Below, piece after piece: positions 50,479-58,894 of a DNA stretch of 64,000 nt. Below the pieces are notes generated by a model. That model ran no database searches, had not been told where the DNA came from, and was given only the letters and a program-made list of their open reading frames with translations. The DNA comes from Larkinella rosea (lineage in GTDB: Bacteria > Bacteroidota > Bacteroidia > Cytophagales > Spirosomataceae), in contig NZ_RQJO01000009.1 of the NCBI RefSeq assembly GCF_003858635.1, positions 434,001 to 498,000 of the forward strand. Reading direction: 5' to 3'. The position numbers and the translations under genes are program-made. Every line of letters starts with the position of its first letter. Position 1 is the first letter of the stretch.

Positions 50479-53478
50479 ATGTTTAAAATTCCTGCCCCTA
50501 CGTTCTCACCGCTCGTGCAGTCGTTCGATGGTGAAATCTACTTTGATCAATCCCCCGAACACGAAGCCATGCGGCTTCTTTACGCCACGGATGCCTCGGT
50601 TTACCAGGAAAAACCGCTCGCTGTTGCCATTCCGAAAACCGTTGAAGACATCAAACGATTGGTGCGGTTTGCCCGCCAACACCACACATCCCTGATTCCC
50701 CGGGCCGCCGGAACTTCGTTGGCCGGGCAGGTGGTCGGCGGTGGCATCGTGACCGATTGTTCCCGGTATTTTACGAACGTGCTGGAAATCAATCCGCAGG
50801 CGCATTGGGTGCGGGTTCAGCCGGGTGTCATTCGCGATGATTTGAATGCGGCTCTGAAACCACACGGGCTGATGTTCGGGCCGGAAACCTCGACAGCCAG
50901 CCGGGCGATGGTTGGTGGCATGATCGGGAACAATTCCTGCGGGTTACACTCGATTGTCTGGGGCAGCACGCGCCACCACTTACTGGAAGTCCGGGCGATT
51001 CTGAGCGATGGTGCCGAAGTGACGTTCAAAAGTTTGAGTGTTGAGGAGTTTAACCAGAAATGCCGGGGCGAAAATGTCGTCAGTCCGCTCGAGCAACGGC
51101 TCTATCAGCAAATTCAGGAAGCATTGGGTAATCCGGAAACGCAACAACAGGTTCGCGACGGTTTTCCCAAACCGACCATCACCCGTCGAAATACCGGTTA
51201 CGCCCTCGATGCCTTGCTGCCGTTTTTTGAGCAAAACGCCGATGGGCGGTTTAATTTTTGCCAACTGATTGCGGGTTCGGAAGGCACGCTCTGCTTTATT
51301 ACGGAAGCCAAACTGAATCTGCTGCCGTTGCCGCCGAAAAAAAGTGCGCTGGTTTGCGCCCACTTCATCACCATCCGGCAGTCGCTGGAAGCCAATCTGG
51401 TCGCGCTGGAACATGCCTGCTCGGCGTCTGAACTGGTCGATGATTACATTTTACAATTAACGAAAGGCAATATTGAGCAGGCCAAAAACCGCGATTTCGT
51501 CGAGGGTGACCCCAAAGCGGTTTTGATGATCGAGTTTTTCGACGACACCGTTGAAGCCGTTACCTTGAAAGCCAACCGGCTCATTGCGGCTTTGCGCGAA
51601 AAGGAATTAGGCTATGCCTACCCGGTTTTGTACGGCGAAGAAGCCGTGAAAGCCTGGAATTTGCGGAAGGCTGGCTTGAGCATTATGTACAACATTCCGG
51701 GCGACGACAAACCGGCCAACCTCATTGAAGACTGCGCCGTCGACGTCCGCGACCTGCCTGATTACATCGACGAACTGGATCATATGGCCGCCGAAAAACA
51801 CGGCCTGACGCTCGAATATTCGGCCCACGCCGGAGCGGGTGAACTCCATGTGTTGCCATTAATCAACCTCAAATCGAACGAAGGGCGACTAAAATTCCGG
51901 GCGTTGCTGGCCGATACGGCCGCTCTGGTGAAAAAATACGGCGGTTCGCTGTCGGGCGAACACGGTGACGGACGGCTCCGGGGCGAATTCATTCCGTTCA
52001 TGATTGGGGAGTCGAATTTTCAACTGGTGCAGGATGTCAAGCAAACCTGGGATCCGCAGCGCATCTTTAATCCGGGCAAGATTGTCGATACGCCCCCAAT
52101 GAACGAATTTCTGCGGTATGAACCGGAGCAGAAACCCGTACAGATCGACACCATTTTCGATTTTTCGGCGGAAGAAGGAATCCTGAATCTAGCCGAAAAG
52201 TGCAGTGGATCAGGCGATTGTCGAAAAACCGCCGTTACCGGCGGAACAATGTGCCCGAGCTATATGGCCACCCGTCGGGAGCGCGACACCACGCGGGCGC
52301 GGGCCAATATTCTGCGCCAGTTTTTAACCCATTCCGACAAGCCGAACCAATTTGATCATGCCGAAATCAAGGAGGTGATGGACCTGTGTCTGTCGTGCAA
52401 AGGCTGCAAGTCCGAATGTCCGTCGAGCGTAGACATCAGCCGGATGAAGGCGGAGTTTTTGCAGCATTATTACGATGCCAACGGCGTTCCCCTTCGCTCC
52501 CGGCTGATCGGAAATTTTACCAAACTGATGTCGCTGGCGAGCCTGGCGCCCTGGGCTTACAACGGTATTTACGATACCCCCGCCCTTCGCCGGATTGCCA
52601 ACCGGATGGCCGGTTTTCACCCGGAGCGAACCATGCCGGAACTGGCGGGAACGACATTGAGAAAATGGTTTGAAAGGAGGAGAGCAGGAGAGCAGGAGGG
52701 GAGGAAAGCGGTGGAGTCATCCTTACTCCCTTTTTCCTTTCCTCCGTTCTCCAAGGTTTACCTTTTTTGCGATGAATTCACCAATTACAACGACGTTGAA
52801 GTCGGAATAAAAACCGTTCAGCTGCTGGAACGACTGGGTTATGAGGTAGTCATTCCCGATCATCTGGAAAGTGGGCGGACGTATTTGTCGAAAGGATTGG
52901 TGCGCGATGCGCAGAAGATTGCGATCGAAAATGTAAACCGGCTCAAAGAATTGGTGACGGACGAAGCGCCACTGATTGGGATCGAGCCGTCCGCCATTCT
53001 GGGCTTCCGGGATGAGTACGTGGATCTGGTGCCGCAATCGCTCAAGGCGTCGGCGCAGCATTTGGCTAAAAATGCCTTACTGGTCGATGAATTCATTGCG
53101 CAGGAAATCGATCGGGGACGGATTTCAAAAACCGCTTTTACAACCGAAAAACGACTGATCAAGCTGCACGGCCACTGTCATCAGAAAGCCATTGCGTCAA
53201 TGGTGCCGACGAAGAAAATGCTTTCGTTGCCCGAAAATTATGAAGTACAGTTAATCCCGTCGGGCTGTTGCGGGATGGCGGGTTCATTTGGCTACGAAAA
53301 AGAGCATTACGAGTTGTCGATGCAGGTGGGCGAACTGGTGTTGTTTCCGGCAGTCCGGCAGCAACCCGCTGACGTTCTGATTGCCGCTCCGGGAACCAGT
53401 TGCCGGCACCAGATCAAAGACGGAACGGGTCGGGTTGCCCAACATCCGGCTGTTATTTTGTATGAGGCATTGGTATGA
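50479..53478 (+). CDS. FAD-linked oxidase / Fe-S / CCG-domain fusion (GlcD-GlcF or D-lactate dehydrogenase-like)
   Basis: 999-residue oxidoreductase expected to oxidise a 2-hydroxyacid (D-lactate or glycolate) and feed electrons to the membrane. Order: FAD-binding domain (TVEDIKRLVRFARQH; PRAAGTSLAGQVVGGG), FAD-oxidase C-terminal domain with SGEHGDGRLRGEFIP, two ferredoxin-like cysteine sets (CSGSGDC from residue 575; CLSCKGCKSECP from 637), and a CCG domain near the C-terminus (SGCCGMAGSFG). Residues about 732-760 come from a G/A-rich palindrome inserted in frame in the linker before KVYLFCDEFTNYNDV. Its stop codon overlaps another palindrome. Confidence 0.92.
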   Translation: MFKIPAPTFSPLVQSFDGEIYFDQSPEHEAMRLLYATDASVYQEKPLAVAIPKTVEDIKRLVRFARQHHTSLIPRAAGTSLAGQVVGGGIVTDCSRYFTNVLEINPQAHWVRVQPGVIRDDLNAALKPHGLMFGPETSTASRAMVGGMIGNNSCGLHSIVWGSTRHHLLEVRAILSDGAEVTFKSLSVEEFNQKCRGENVVSPLEQRLYQQIQEALGNPETQQQVRDGFPKPTITRRNTGYALDALLPFFEQNADGRFNFCQLIAGSEGTLCFITEAKLNLLPLPPKKSALVCAHFITIRQSLEANLVALEHACSASELVDDYILQLTKGNIEQAKNRDFVEGDPKAVLMIEFFDDTVEAVTLKANRLIAALREKELGYAYPVLYGEEAVKAWNLRKAGLSIMYNIPGDDKPANLIEDCAVDVRDLPDYIDELDHMAAEKHGLTLEYSAHAGAGELHVLPLINLKSNEGRLKFRALLADTAALVKKYGGSLSGEHGDGRLRGEFIPFMIGESNFQLVQDVKQTWDPQRIFNPGKIVDTPPMNEFLRYEPEQKPVQIDTIFDFSAEEGILNLAEKCSGSGDCRKTAVTGGTMCPSYMATRRERDTTRARANILRQFLTHSDKPNQFDHAEIKEVMDLCLSCKGCKSECPSSVDISRMKAEFLQHYYDANGVPLRSRLIGNFTKLMSLASLAPWAYNGIYDTPALRRIANRMAGFHPERTMPELAGTTLRKWFERRRAGEQEGRKAVESSLLPFSFPPFSKVYLFCDEFTNYNDVEVGIKTVQLLERLGYEVVIPDHLESGRTYLSKGLVRDAQKIAIENVNRLKELVTDEAPLIGIEPSAILGFRDEYVDLVPQSLKASAQHLAKNALLVDEFIAQEIDRGRISKTAFTTEKRLIKLHGHCHQKAIASMVPTKKMLSLPENYEVQLIPSGCCGMAGSFGYEKEHYELSMQVGELVLFPAVRQQPADVLIAAPGTSCRHQIKDGTGRVAQHPAVILYEALV
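52670..52753. repeat. Purine-rich palindrome inside a coding sequence
   Basis: Imperfect inverted repeat: the left part has GGAGGAGAGCAGGAGAGCAG and GGAGGGGAGGAAAG; the right part has CCCTTTTTCCTTTCCTCCG. It is in frame and translates to a charged, then Ser/Pro/Phe-rich segment in an interdomain linker. Structurally like the intergenic palindromes of this window, but with its own vocabulary. Confidence 0.65.
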
Positions 53479-53539
53479 AAAAGGAGTTGTTTTGCAGAGT
53501 TTTTTTCTCCGCTCAACTCCGCGAAACAACTCCTTTTTC
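53477..53539. repeat. Palindrome family C, copy 2; likely bidirectional terminator
   Basis: Perfect 16-bp outer arms, GAAAAAGGAGTTGTTT (53477-53492) and its complement (53524-53539), and imperfect inner arms (TGCAGAGTT / AACTCCGCG). The stop codons of both convergent genes overlap its ends. T-runs in both directions would allow termination on either strand. Confidence 0.85.
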
Positions 53540-54419
53540 ACTCGATGCAGTTGTATTTTAACGTTTGCTGGTAATATTCATCCTTCGGAAAGGAATCACC
53601 GGGGATGGTGATGCGGGTGTGCTGGGTCGAACGGACCGGGTTGAAATTGCTGTCGAAATCGGTTGTAAATTGAGTCAGTTCGCGCCGGGAAGTCGTGCCA
53701 TTCGTGGAAACTATTTCGTGGGTAACGGACTTAGAGTCATACCGTTGTAGGTACTGGGCCGCATTGGATTCAGAATGATTCGTCAAGGCTAGCAGCGTCA
53801 GAACGATGGCCTGATTGGTATCGTAATAGGGTGAATGATTTTGCGCATCTTGCTCAAAGGTAAATTCTTCCTCCGTACGTGAACCGTCTTTGTAGCCGTT
53901 CTGGACCGTTTGGGAAACGATGTCCTGGGTATTTCCCGCAATTTCCTGGTACGAAAACTGAAACGTTCGACTGGCGATGAACGAATTGGTAGGCAGCATA
54001 ACCCGCGTTTCAACGACCCGGATGAGCCGGACCGACCGGTTTTCCGATGCGTAAAAAAGCGAAAATACCGTTTGCTCTTTATCGTTGATTAGAAAGGATG
54101 CTTTCTCGATCCGTTCGTATTTATCGTATTCGAGACTCAGGACGGTGGAATTGTCGGCAGTGTAGGCCGTTGCCACTTTCCCGCCAATATACCGAAAATA
54201 AAAGGCAGTGGATTGATCCGGCGTCTGATCCTGATAGTAGGTTAACTGGCCCCTTTCGTAGGCAAACGATTGTCGGCTAATTTCTTGTAAACCAGTGCTT
54301 TTTTGTTGAAACCGGGTCATTTCAGTGACCAGGCACACCTGATCGGAAGGAGTGGGGTCATTGAGTGTACAAGCTACCAGCAACACGGCCAACCCCCCGA
54401 AGCTAAACCATTTTTTCAT
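53538..54419 (-). CDS. Lipoprotein, unknown function
   Basis: 293 residues with a lipoprotein signal peptide ending LLVAC. The mature part is beta-rich with repeated YERGQLTYY, FYFRYIGGKVATAYT and LSLEYDKYERIEKASF segments, a DUF4595/RHS-like string of short beta hairpins typical of Bacteroidota surface lipoproteins; I cannot name the family with certainty. A TTG six bases upstream is an alternative start. The stop codon lies in the palindrome. Confidence 0.7.
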   Translation of the reverse strand: MKKWFSFGGLAVLLVACTLNDPTPSDQVCLVTEMTRFQQKSTGLQEISRQSFAYERGQLTYYQDQTPDQSTAFYFRYIGGKVATAYTADNSTVLSLEYDKYERIEKASFLINDKEQTVFSLFYASENRSVRLIRVVETRVMLPTNSFIASRTFQFSYQEIAGNTQDIVSQTVQNGYKDGSRTEEEFTFEQDAQNHSPYYDTNQAIVLTLLALTNHSESNAAQYLQRYDSKSVTHEIVSTNGTTSRRELTQFTTDFDSNFNPVRSTQHTRITIPGDSFPKDEYYQQTLKYNCIE

Positions 54420-54497
54420 ATGCAAGACGCCCTAATCAACAACTGAATTGCCAAAATACGAACTATTTGCTAAAATGTAGTAGCTTCGGTAGGCAGG

Positions 54498-56096
54498 ATG
54501 CCCAACAAGATCATGACCCTGACCCAACAACGACACCAATTAATTGAAAAATTACGGACCATCGATCAGCCGGAAGCAACCCGAAAGTTTTTTGGATTGC
54601 TCAAGGAACTGATCGAAACGGTGAATCTACCCAACGGTGATGCGCGGCTGGCGTTTGTCGTCGATCGGGACCGGAAGGGCATCTCGGCGCAGATCAACTT
54701 TTTTCTGGCATTGCGGTTATTCCGGCCGCGTCAGGGCGAGATCGAATACTGGCTAACGGTTAAGAAAGCTTGCCGTGACCGGATCGAATCCATCGCCGAG
54801 ATCGATGTGATTCCGTTGTCGGAAAAATCAGATTACATCTCCGTTGTTATCGGACAATCGTCGGATCATTTGCTGAACCATCCGGTTTTGCGGAGTTGCT
54901 GGGAAGACTGCCTGATGGAACTGCTGGTAACCACCAAACGCGGTCCGCATATGGCCAGCCATAACCCGGTTATTTACCAGGCGGCTGATGATGAAGCCAG
55001 CCGCGGAGAAATCCTGACGGCTCTCTTGCGCCCAGATCAGACCGCCGATGAGTGGAGTGGGGTAGAGGAAGAACCGGAGGTTTATGAAAAAACCGTTCCT
55101 GCCCGGCCACCCATTCCGCAGAATTACATTCTGTACGGTCCTCCGGGCACAGGCAAGTCGTTCGAATCCAGCCAATTGAGCCAATACTATGCGGCCGAAT
55201 GGATTACGTTTCATCCGTCGTTTGGTTACGAAGAATTCATCGAGGGCATCCGCCCCGAAACCCGGGGTGGGCAGATCAGCTACAAAGTGGGCAAGGGTAT
55301 TTTCTATAAATCCTGCCTGGCCGCGCTTCAGCAAGCCGGTTATGCCACTATGGCCGACTGCCTGAACGATTCGCCGGAAAACCGCCAGCAGAAAATGGCG
55401 CAGGCCGACGCCCAGTTGCTGATCATCGACGAAATTAACCGGGCCAATATTTCCAGGGTTTTTGGGGAATTAATCACGTTGATCGAACCGGATAAACGAC
55501 TGGGCGCGCCAAATGAGTTGTGGTTAACATTGCCGTATTCGCAGGAGCGGTTTGGAGTTCCGGCCAATCTCTTTATTGTGGCTACCATGAACACCGCCGA
55601 TCGTTCCATTGCCTTGCTGGACATTGCGCTACGTCGCCGGTTTCATTTCCGGGAGATGTTGCCCGACCCGTCGCTGCTTGCTCCGGTCAACGGGGTCGAT
55701 CTGGGGGAATTGCTCCGAATTATAAACGAACGAATTGAATACCTGTACGACCGCGATCACCTGATTGGCCATGCGTATCTGATGAACATCCAGTCGCACG
55801 AGGAGCTTTGCGATGCTTTCCGTGACCGGATTATTCCCCTGTTGCAGGAATATTTTTACAACGATTGGCGTAAAATCCAGTTCGTACTGGGCGACAACCC
55901 CGGCTGGGGAAAATCACCGGAGCAAAAGCTGATTCGGGTAAAAAAGCAATATCGACCTGCGCTCACCAAAGAATTATTCGGCGAAGAACCGGATGATCTG
56001 ACGGAAGTGGTCACCTTCGAAATCAACCCGGATCTGCTCCGACGAAACTACGGCCAGGTGCCCAGCGAAGTATTTATCTCTATTTATCAAAAATAA
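54498..56096 (+). CDS. mcrB: McrB-type AAA+ GTPase
   Basis: Motor subunit of a modification-dependent restriction system. The C-terminal AAA+ domain has Walker A GPPGTGKS (214-221), Walker [15 protein letters not shown] (Asp311, Glu312), and the McrB signature [20 protein letters not shown] (from about 363). In McrB proteins that motif goes with GTP use. The first ~200 residues are an unusual domain ([40 protein letters not shown]) that I do not recognise as a known modified-base reader; it probably gives specificity. mcrC is not adjacent but lies 4.8 kb downstream. The start with two Met is MPNKIM. Confidence 0.88.
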   Translation: MPNKIMTLTQQRHQLIEKLRTIDQPEATRKFFGLLKELIETVNLPNGDARLAFVVDRDRKGISAQINFFLALRLFRPRQGEIEYWLTVKKACRDRIESIAEIDVIPLSEKSDYISVVIGQSSDHLLNHPVLRSCWEDCLMELLVTTKRGPHMASHNPVIYQAADDEASRGEILTALLRPDQTADEWSGVEEEPEVYEKTVPARPPIPQNYILYGPPGTGKSFESSQLSQYYAAEWITFHPSFGYEEFIEGIRPETRGGQISYKVGKGIFYKSCLAALQQAGYATMADCLNDSPENRQQKMAQADAQLLIIDEINRANISRVFGELITLIEPDKRLGAPNELWLTLPYSQERFGVPANLFIVATMNTADRSIALLDIALRRRFHFREMLPDPSLLAPVNGVDLGELLRIINERIEYLYDRDHLIGHAYLMNIQSHEELCDAFRDRIIPLLQEYFYNDWRKIQFVLGDNPGWGKSPEQKLIRVKKQYRPALTKELFGEEPDDLTEVVTFEINPDLLRRNYGQVPSEVFISIYQK

Positions 56097-56192
56097 TGAC
56101 GTATCCGTGGACGAAAGTTCATGTTTTTGTGTTACCCTTTTCTGTTCACCACAAAAACTGTGGAATTTAATTCTGCGGGCCCGTCAAAAATT

Positions 56193-57224
56193 ATGAAAGC
56201 TCTCGTCCTAACTGAGTACAAACACTTTGAATTACAAGACCTTCCACGCCCCCAACCCGGCCCGACCGATGTGCTGGTGAAGGTTCAGGCCGTAGGTATT
56301 TGCGGCAGCGACGTCCACGGTATGGATGGCAGCAGTGGCCGACGGATTCCACCCATCGTCATGGGACACGAAGCTTCGGGCATTGTCGTCGAAACCGGTG
56401 CTAGTGTCAAAAATTGGCACATCGGTGATCGGGTTACGTTCGATTCAACCGTTTATTCCCTGGATGATTGGTACAGCCGGCGGGGGCAATACAACCTCAG
56501 CGATGGTCGTGAAGTGCTGGGCGTTTCGACCCCGGATTTCCGGCGTCAGGGCGCATTTGCCGAATTTGTCGTTGTGCCACAGCACATTCTTTACCAGATT
56601 CCCGACAATGTCAGCTACACCCAGGCCGCTTTGGTCGAACCGGTGGCCGTTGCCTTGCACGCCCTCAGTCTGACGCCCATTCAGGTGAACGATTCCGCGG
56701 TGGTGGTCGGTGCGGGCATGATCGGTTTGTTCGTCATTCAAGCCCTGAAACTGGCCGGATGCAGTTCGATTATCGCGGTTGATCTGGACGACGACCGCCT
56801 GGCGCTGGCGCTCAAACTGGGTGCTACGGTGGCGATCAACGCCGGTCGGCAGGACGTAACGGCCGAAGTCCAGGCCCTGACCCACGGACGCGGAGCCGAT
56901 GTTTCCTTTGAAGTAGTTGGGATTGCTCCGGCGGTAAAAACCGCCATCGATTGCGTTCGGAAAGGAGCCACAGTAACGCTGGTAGGCAATCTGGCCAAAA
57001 CCGTTGAAATGTCGTTGCAGGCCGTAGTGACCCGTCAGTTGCGGTTACAGGGTTCCTGTGCCATCAACGGTGAATACGAAGCCGCGCTGGAACTGATTTC
57101 TTCCGGTAAAATTAACGTCGAAGCCATTTTGAGCGCAGAAGTGCCACTCGACGAAGGTGCCAGCTGGTTTCAGCGGTTATACGAAAAAGAAAAAGGGCTG
57201 ATCAAGGTGGTGTTGAAGCCGTAA
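56193..57224 (+). CDS. Medium-chain zinc-type alcohol/polyol dehydrogenase
   Basis: Predicted NAD(P)-dependent dehydrogenase of 343 residues. GroES-like domain with GICGSDVHG and GHEASGIV supplies the catalytic metal ligands; the Rossmann domain contains VVVGAGMIGLFVIQALKLAG and AVDLDDDRLALALKLG (Asp suggests NAD). The loop that normally carries four structural-zinc cysteines (after TFDSTVYS) has none here. The frame is open 72 bases upstream, but the inner ATG fits. The substrate could be a sorbitol/galactitol-like polyol. It is the first of six genes between mcrB and mcrC. Confidence 0.88.
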   Translation: MKALVLTEYKHFELQDLPRPQPGPTDVLVKVQAVGICGSDVHGMDGSSGRRIPPIVMGHEASGIVVETGASVKNWHIGDRVTFDSTVYSLDDWYSRRGQYNLSDGREVLGVSTPDFRRQGAFAEFVVVPQHILYQIPDNVSYTQAALVEPVAVALHALSLTPIQVNDSAVVVGAGMIGLFVIQALKLAGCSSIIAVDLDDDRLALALKLGATVAINAGRQDVTAEVQALTHGRGADVSFEVVGIAPAVKTAIDCVRKGATVTLVGNLAKTVEMSLQAVVTRQLRLQGSCAINGEYEAALELISSGKINVEAILSAEVPLDEGASWFQRLYEKEKGLIKVVLKP

Positions 57225-57246
57225 CAGTCTTCATCTTACGACATAT

Positions 57247-57450
57247 ACTTCGCTATTCACTATTCGTTATTCAGGGTTCGATATTTGGAGGTTTGGATAG
57301 GAACACGGATTAGGCGGATTGAACCGATCAAAACGGATTTTAATCTGCGCGAATCCGTTCAATCCGCCTAATCTGTGTTCCTGTCCAAAAGTTTAAACAG
57401 CTTTATTATTTAGCACAAAACACCGAATAACGAATAGTGAATCGCGAAGT
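57247..57450. repeat. Nested double palindrome, family E
   Basis: Outer arms of 26 bp (57247-57272 and 57425-57450; left arm starts ACTTCGCTATTCACTATTCG), one mismatch. Inside lies a second inverted repeat with 30-bp arms (57295-57324 and 57358-57387; GGAACACGGATTAGGCGGAT...), two mismatches. The two use unrelated vocabularies, as if one element had inserted into another. The location is between the dehydrogenase and a convergent lipoprotein gene. Confidence 0.85.
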
Positions 57451-57463
57451 TAAAAGCTGTATA

Positions 57464-57889
57464 CTACGGAGTTGCCTCATAACGAATTGAAAAGGCTGAA
57501 CCAGCACTGTTCCAGAAATCAAGTACGAGCTCGGTATCACTGAGCGACAGGATGTGGAGTTCCGAAACGGCGACACAACTTACATTGGCACATGGGCCAG
57601 TCGTACCGATTTTAACTACTTTCAAAATCTTCTTTTGCCGGTCTAATTGAACGGGAGAACAGCAAGTCATGGACCGGTTTTCGTATAAAACGGTTCCATC
57701 GGCCACAAATTCAACGACTTCCTGTGGGGTAAGTTCCCGCCAGTCCTTTCCGTTTTTGCCAATTTCCACGGATTTCCAACGTTTGTAGAACTGATCGGAG
57801 GGCGCAACATAGTGCCTCGATTCATCGCAGGCCAGCGCAATAAATGCCGTAAGGAGGAGGGAAAGGGCGGTTTTCATGACCGGTTTCAA
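57464..57889 (-). CDS. Lipoprotein with Cys-Cys motif, paralogue 1
   Basis: 141 residues. The signal peptide ends FIALAC. Core features shared with the next two genes: FYKRWKSVEIG, VVEFVADGTVLYEN, CCSPVQLDRQKKILKV and a C-terminal SLSDTELVLDF. The fold is probably lipocalin-like (a domain common in small Bacteroidota lipoproteins). It is the most divergent of the three. An inner ATG four codons later is an equal start candidate. Confidence 0.75.
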   Translation of the reverse strand: MKPVMKTALSLLLTAFIALACDESRHYVAPSDQFYKRWKSVEIGKNGKDWRELTPQEVVEFVADGTVLYENRSMTCCSPVQLDRQKKILKVVKIGTTGPCANVSCVAVSELHILSLSDTELVLDFWNSAGSAFSIRYEATP

Positions 57890-57912
57890 TGGTTAGGAAA
57901 AAAGGGTTTGTA

Positions 57913-58335
57913 TCACTTCGCCGGTTTGTACTTCAAAAAACCATTGCTGACCGGACTGTTGTTCCCCAAAATTGATTCAATAACCAGCTCATGGGTGGTT
58001 AAGGATACAATTCTTAGTTCTGAGGGCGAGGCACAATCGACGTACTCGCAACCGGGACCTGAATAGGTTTGAGTCACCTTCAGCACGTCCGACTTCCGGT
58101 CTACCTGAACCGCAGCACAACAGGGCGGATTCGGCTTTTCGTAGCGAATGCTGCCGTCGATACGGAACTCAATAAAGGACTCATCCGTGACGGTTCTCCA
58201 GGCACTATTGTTGCCTTTATACTCGATCAGCTTCCAGTTTTGGTACAACGGGTCTAAAAGCAAGGTGTCCGGCTCCGATTTTTTGCAGGATAGTACAATG
58301 CACAAAGTAAGCAGTAGATAACCAAGGGTTTTCAT
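57913..58335 (-). CDS. Lipoprotein with Cys-Cys motif, paralogue 2
   Basis: 140 residues; signal peptide ends IVLSC. Shared blocks: LLDPLYQNWKLIEYKGNN, FIEFRIDGSIRYEK, CCAAVQVDRKSDVLKVTQTY, SLTTHELVIES. It has two further Cys (GPGCEYVDC) that align with those of paralogue 1 and could pair. It lies 23 bp from paralogue 1 and 4 bp from paralogue 3, so the three form an operon. Confidence 0.75.
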   Translation of the reverse strand: MKTLGYLLLTLCIVLSCKKSEPDTLLLDPLYQNWKLIEYKGNNSAWRTVTDESFIEFRIDGSIRYEKPNPPCCAAVQVDRKSDVLKVTQTYSGPGCEYVDCASPSELRIVSLTTHELVIESILGNNSPVSNGFLKYKPAK

Positions 58336-58339
58336 AGCA

Positions 58340-58753
58340 TTAATTCATTAAAATGTACTTCATACTGACATGTCCATTTAGATTGGTGTACTCATAAACA
58401 CTGTCCAGAATCAGCTCGTTAGCCGTCAGCGAAACAATCTGGTAGGCCGACAATTTCACACAAAGTGCCTCTGGACAGGCATAAATTTGGGTAACTTTTA
58501 ACGTATTCAGTTGACGATCGACTTGAACAGGGGAACAACAAGGTCTTCCATTTGTATGGTTTAAAATACGGCCATTGGGTCGAAACTCAATCACGGACTG
58601 GTAAGAAGCGGTTTCCCAATCTCCCGTGCGGCTTTTAGTCTCAATCAGCTTCCACTTTCGGTAAAGCGGGTCCGCAGTGACTGGATCCTGGTCAAGTTGT
58701 TTACAGGAAAGCACAGTGATCAAAATAAGGCAGAACAGAACCAGTTGTTTCAT
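58340..58753 (-). CDS. Lipoprotein with Cys-Cys motif, paralogue 3
   Basis: 137 residues; signal peptide ends VLSC. Shared blocks: TADPLYRKWKLIETKSRT, VIEFRPNGRILNHT, CCSPVQVDRQLNTLKVTQIY, SLTANELILDS. It is the first gene of the three-gene run, closest in sequence to paralogue 2. The function is unknown; membership of a lipocalin-like group is inference. Confidence 0.75.
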   Translation of the reverse strand: MKQLVLFCLILITVLSCKQLDQDPVTADPLYRKWKLIETKSRTGDWETASYQSVIEFRPNGRILNHTNGRPCCSPVQVDRQLNTLKVTQIYACPEALCVKLSAYQIVSLTANELILDSVYEYTNLNGHVSMKYILMN

Positions 58754-58894
58754 GACTTTCCTACATTTGTAGACTAGGAGCCGTTTTGCGGGGAAATCGT
58801 TGGAATGGCTTTTTAATAATCAATACTTGATTTTGTAAACCCTGAATTCACTGCATTTCTCTCCCGAATCGCAGCATTAATTTAAACGACTAAC

